7,938 nucleotides of DNA, taken from positions 1 through 7,938 of the forward strand of contig JBDKGV010000164.1 in NCBI GenBank assembly GCA_039798005.1. The letters are read 5' to 3'. The notes below the pieces were generated by a model. It saw nothing but the letters and a program-made list of their open reading frames with translations. It had not been told where the DNA came from and did not search any database. Shown here piece by piece: positions 6,985-7,938 of the stretch; position 1 is the first letter of the stretch, and every line of letters begins with the position of its first letter. Position numbers and translations under genes: made by a program. This stretch comes from JBDKGV01 sp039798005 (GTDB lineage: Bacteria > Fibrobacterota > Fibrobacteria > UBA5070).

Positions 6985-7014
6985 AAGGTACGCCAAGCCA
7001 ATCCACGCTGTCAA
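6985..7014 (-). promoter_or_regulatory. Candidate sigma-70 promoter for the 63-residue membrane protein gene
   Basis: A perfect -35 box TTGACA (7014-7009) is followed, after 18 bp, by a weak -10 box TACCTT (6990-6985, 3 of 6). Transcription would start near 6978, giving a leader of about 60 nt that includes the alternative hairpins. The weak -10 keeps confidence moderate. Confidence 0.4.
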
Positions 7015-7015
7015 T

Positions 7016-7044
7016 CCCCGGTGAGGGAAGCCAGAGAACCGGGG
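7016..7044 (-). terminator. Weak hairpin after the ArsG-like gene, possible terminator
   Basis: CCCCGGT (7044-7038 read on the - strand) pairs with ACCGGGG (7022-7016), a 7-bp GC-rich stem with a 15-nt loop, 8 bases after the stop at 7052. It is followed by ATTGAC rather than a T tract. Intrinsic termination would therefore be poor, and it may only protect the 3' end. Confidence 0.3.
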
Positions 7045-7051
7045 TAGGCTT

Positions 7052-7738
7052 TCACAAAAGCGAGCGTCCCAGCAGCCAAAGTCCGGCGCCGATCATTCCC
7101 GCCACCGAGAGGCGGTGCAGCCAGGGCGTGACCTTTTGGGAGGCATGGAACAGCCGGGCGATCTGGTTGACGCCAAACCCGGCCGCCAAGGTCAGCGCAA
7201 GGACGGGCAAGGCGGTGGCAAGTCCATAGGGCACCGTGACCAACCAGCCGTTTTCACTGGCCATCGCAAGCGGGATCACCGAACCGAAGAAGATTCCCGC
7301 CGAGACGGGACAGAAGGCCAGCGCCAACACGGCCCCCAGCGCAAAGGCGCCAGGAATCGCGCCCAGCTTGGAAAAACGCTCCTTCCAACGCCCGGCGTCC
7401 ATGCCGCTCCCAGGCAAGCGCAGCAGCGGAGAGACGGCCAAGAGAAGTCCCCCGACGAGGAAGGCGATGCCCAAGCCTGTCTCGGCATGCACCTGGATCT
7501 TGCGCACCAACGGCCCCAGGCGAACCAGGCCTTCCGAGGCGACCCAAGCCACCAAGGCATAGGAGGCCGCGCGCCCCAGCGCGTAGGCGCCCCCGGCGAA
7601 GAGTCCGCTGCGAATGCCGCCAGCCTGCCGCACCAGCACCGACACGGCCGCCGCATGGCTTGCCATGGGGCACGGCGAGATCGAGGTCAGGACCCCAAGG
7701 CCCAGCGCCGCGACCACCGGCAGCTCGGCGATGCTCAT
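7052..7738 (-). CDS. ArsG/CcdA-like six-helix membrane transporter (LysE superfamily type)
   Basis: This 228-residue inner-membrane protein has about six hydrophobic helices (roughly 7-27, 43-66, 86-106, 126-158, 164-188, 205-225). TSISPCPMASH (18-28) and AFCPVSAGIFFGSVIPL (141-157) are the two related halves, each with a Cys-Pro (C23, C143) in the membrane. This is the pattern of the CcdA/DsbD thiol-electron carriers and of the ArsG permease family, named for efflux of trivalent aromatic arsenicals. I favour the ArsG-like subgroup because of the partner gene. Its start overlaps the stop of the upstream ArsF-like gene (ATGA), and a GAAGG ribosome binding site lies 7 nt before the ATG. Substrate could be an arsenical, or reducing equivalents passed to the thioredoxin-fold partner; the sequence alone cannot decide. 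The gene symbol is left blank for that reason. Confidence 0.82.
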   Translation of the reverse strand: MSIAELPVVAALGLGVLTSISPCPMASHAAAVSVLVRQAGGIRSGLFAGGAYALGRAASYALVAWVASEGLVRLGPLVRKIQVHAETGLGIAFLVGGLLLAVSPLLRLPGSGMDAGRWKERFSKLGAIPGAFALGAVLALAFCPVSAGIFFGSVIPLAMASENGWLVTVPYGLATALPVLALTLAAGFGVNQIARLFHASQKVTPWLHRLSVAGMIGAGLWLLGRSLL

Positions 7739-7938
7739 CGAGCCGCCTTCAGGAAGGCCAGCGTCTCGAACTTCACGTAGGCGGCAAAGGCCGAGGAATC
7801 ATGCAAGTTCTTCCAAGTGTCCTTGAGTTCCTTGAAACGCGCCCTCTTCCCGTTGCGCATCTCCATCAGGACCAGCGCCTTGGTGGTCAGGCCAAGCTGG
7901 TCCGCAAGCGCCGATCCTTGGGGAGTGTCCATGCTCTC
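7735..7938 (-). CDS. ArsF-like thioredoxin-fold protein, C-terminal 67 residues (5' end outside window)
   Basis: The frame is open to the right edge, and the first visible ATG (7932) sits inside a conserved stretch, so the gene starts beyond the window. The visible part (ADQLGLTTKALVLMEM, NGKRARFKELKDTWKN, AFAAYVKFETLAFLK) looks like the last two strands and final helix of a thioredoxin-like fold. It resembles the end of proteins annotated as 'nitrophenyl compound nitroreductase subunit ArsF family', which typically carry a CPTC-like pair near their N-terminus. That pair cannot be checked here. The stop overlaps the ArsG-like start by 4 bp (ATGA), a strong sign of a shared transcript and joint function. 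Assignment rests on memory of the family plus context. Confidence 0.68.
   Translation of the reverse strand, partial: ESMDTPQGSALADQLGLTTKALVLMEMRNGKRARFKELKDTWKNLHDSSAFAAYVKFETLAFLKAAR

Noticed and set aside
6920..7006. N-terminal extension of the small membrane protein from the ATG at 7006
   Set aside because: The extra 29 residues are Arg/Pro/Ser-rich, the upstream ATG has no ribosome binding site, and the ATG at 6919 has GCGAG at a good distance.

Overview
The window is GC-rich and densely coded. It carries one truncated gene on the + strand, at the left end, and six genes on the - strand. The mix is a secreted LacZ-type beta-galactosidase with a C-terminal type IX secretion (por) sorting domain, a DUF4954 protein, a biotin ligase without a DNA-binding domain, and two lipoproteins. 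This points to the Bacteroidota/Fibrobacterota (FCB) assemblage. The high GC and the form of the sorting domain make a free-living Fibrobacterota-like bacterium my best guess. That is an inference from gene content; there is no rRNA or other phylogenetic marker here.

Layout. At 1-1697 (+) is the C-terminal part of a family GH2 beta-galactosidase ending in a sorting domain. It converges, with 12 bp between stop codons, on a two-gene - strand unit: a DUF4954 left-handed beta-helix protein (2474-4318) followed by birA (1710-2477). These two overlap by ATGA, so their translation is probably coupled. At 4391-4422 a rho-independent terminator closes the next - strand gene, a 301-residue lipoprotein of unknown function (4450-5355). 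Its upstream region holds a perfect CRP-type palindrome (TGTGA-N6-TCACA) inside a longer inverted repeat, spaced as expected for a class II activated promoter. Next comes a right-handed beta-helix lipoprotein (5481-6611, with a possible in-frame extension to 6659), then a 63-residue two-helix membrane protein (6728-6919). The small gene has a candidate promoter and a leader with two mutually exclusive hairpins. The right edge holds a second ATGA-coupled pair: an ArsG/CcdA-like six-helix membrane protein (7052-7738) and the C-terminal end of an ArsF-like thioredoxin-fold protein (7735-7938, cut by the window).

How the genes work together. LacZ would act outside the cell on beta-galactosides. 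The two lipoproteins would sit in the envelope, and the 301-residue one may answer to a cAMP or redox-sensing CRP/FNR-family regulator. BirA biotinylates carboxyl carrier proteins; why it is coupled to a DUF4954 gene is unknown. The ArsF/ArsG-like pair resembles modules named for aromatic arsenical or nitro-compound handling. The two conserved membrane cysteines also fit thiol/electron transfer across the membrane to a thioredoxin-fold partner. No complete novel system is evident. The most noteworthy items are the CRP-type operator, the alternative-hairpin leader, the ArsF/ArsG-like pair and the sorting-domain LacZ. No RNA genes, CRISPR arrays, insertion sequences or phage genes were seen, and no stretch over 300 bases lacks a gene.
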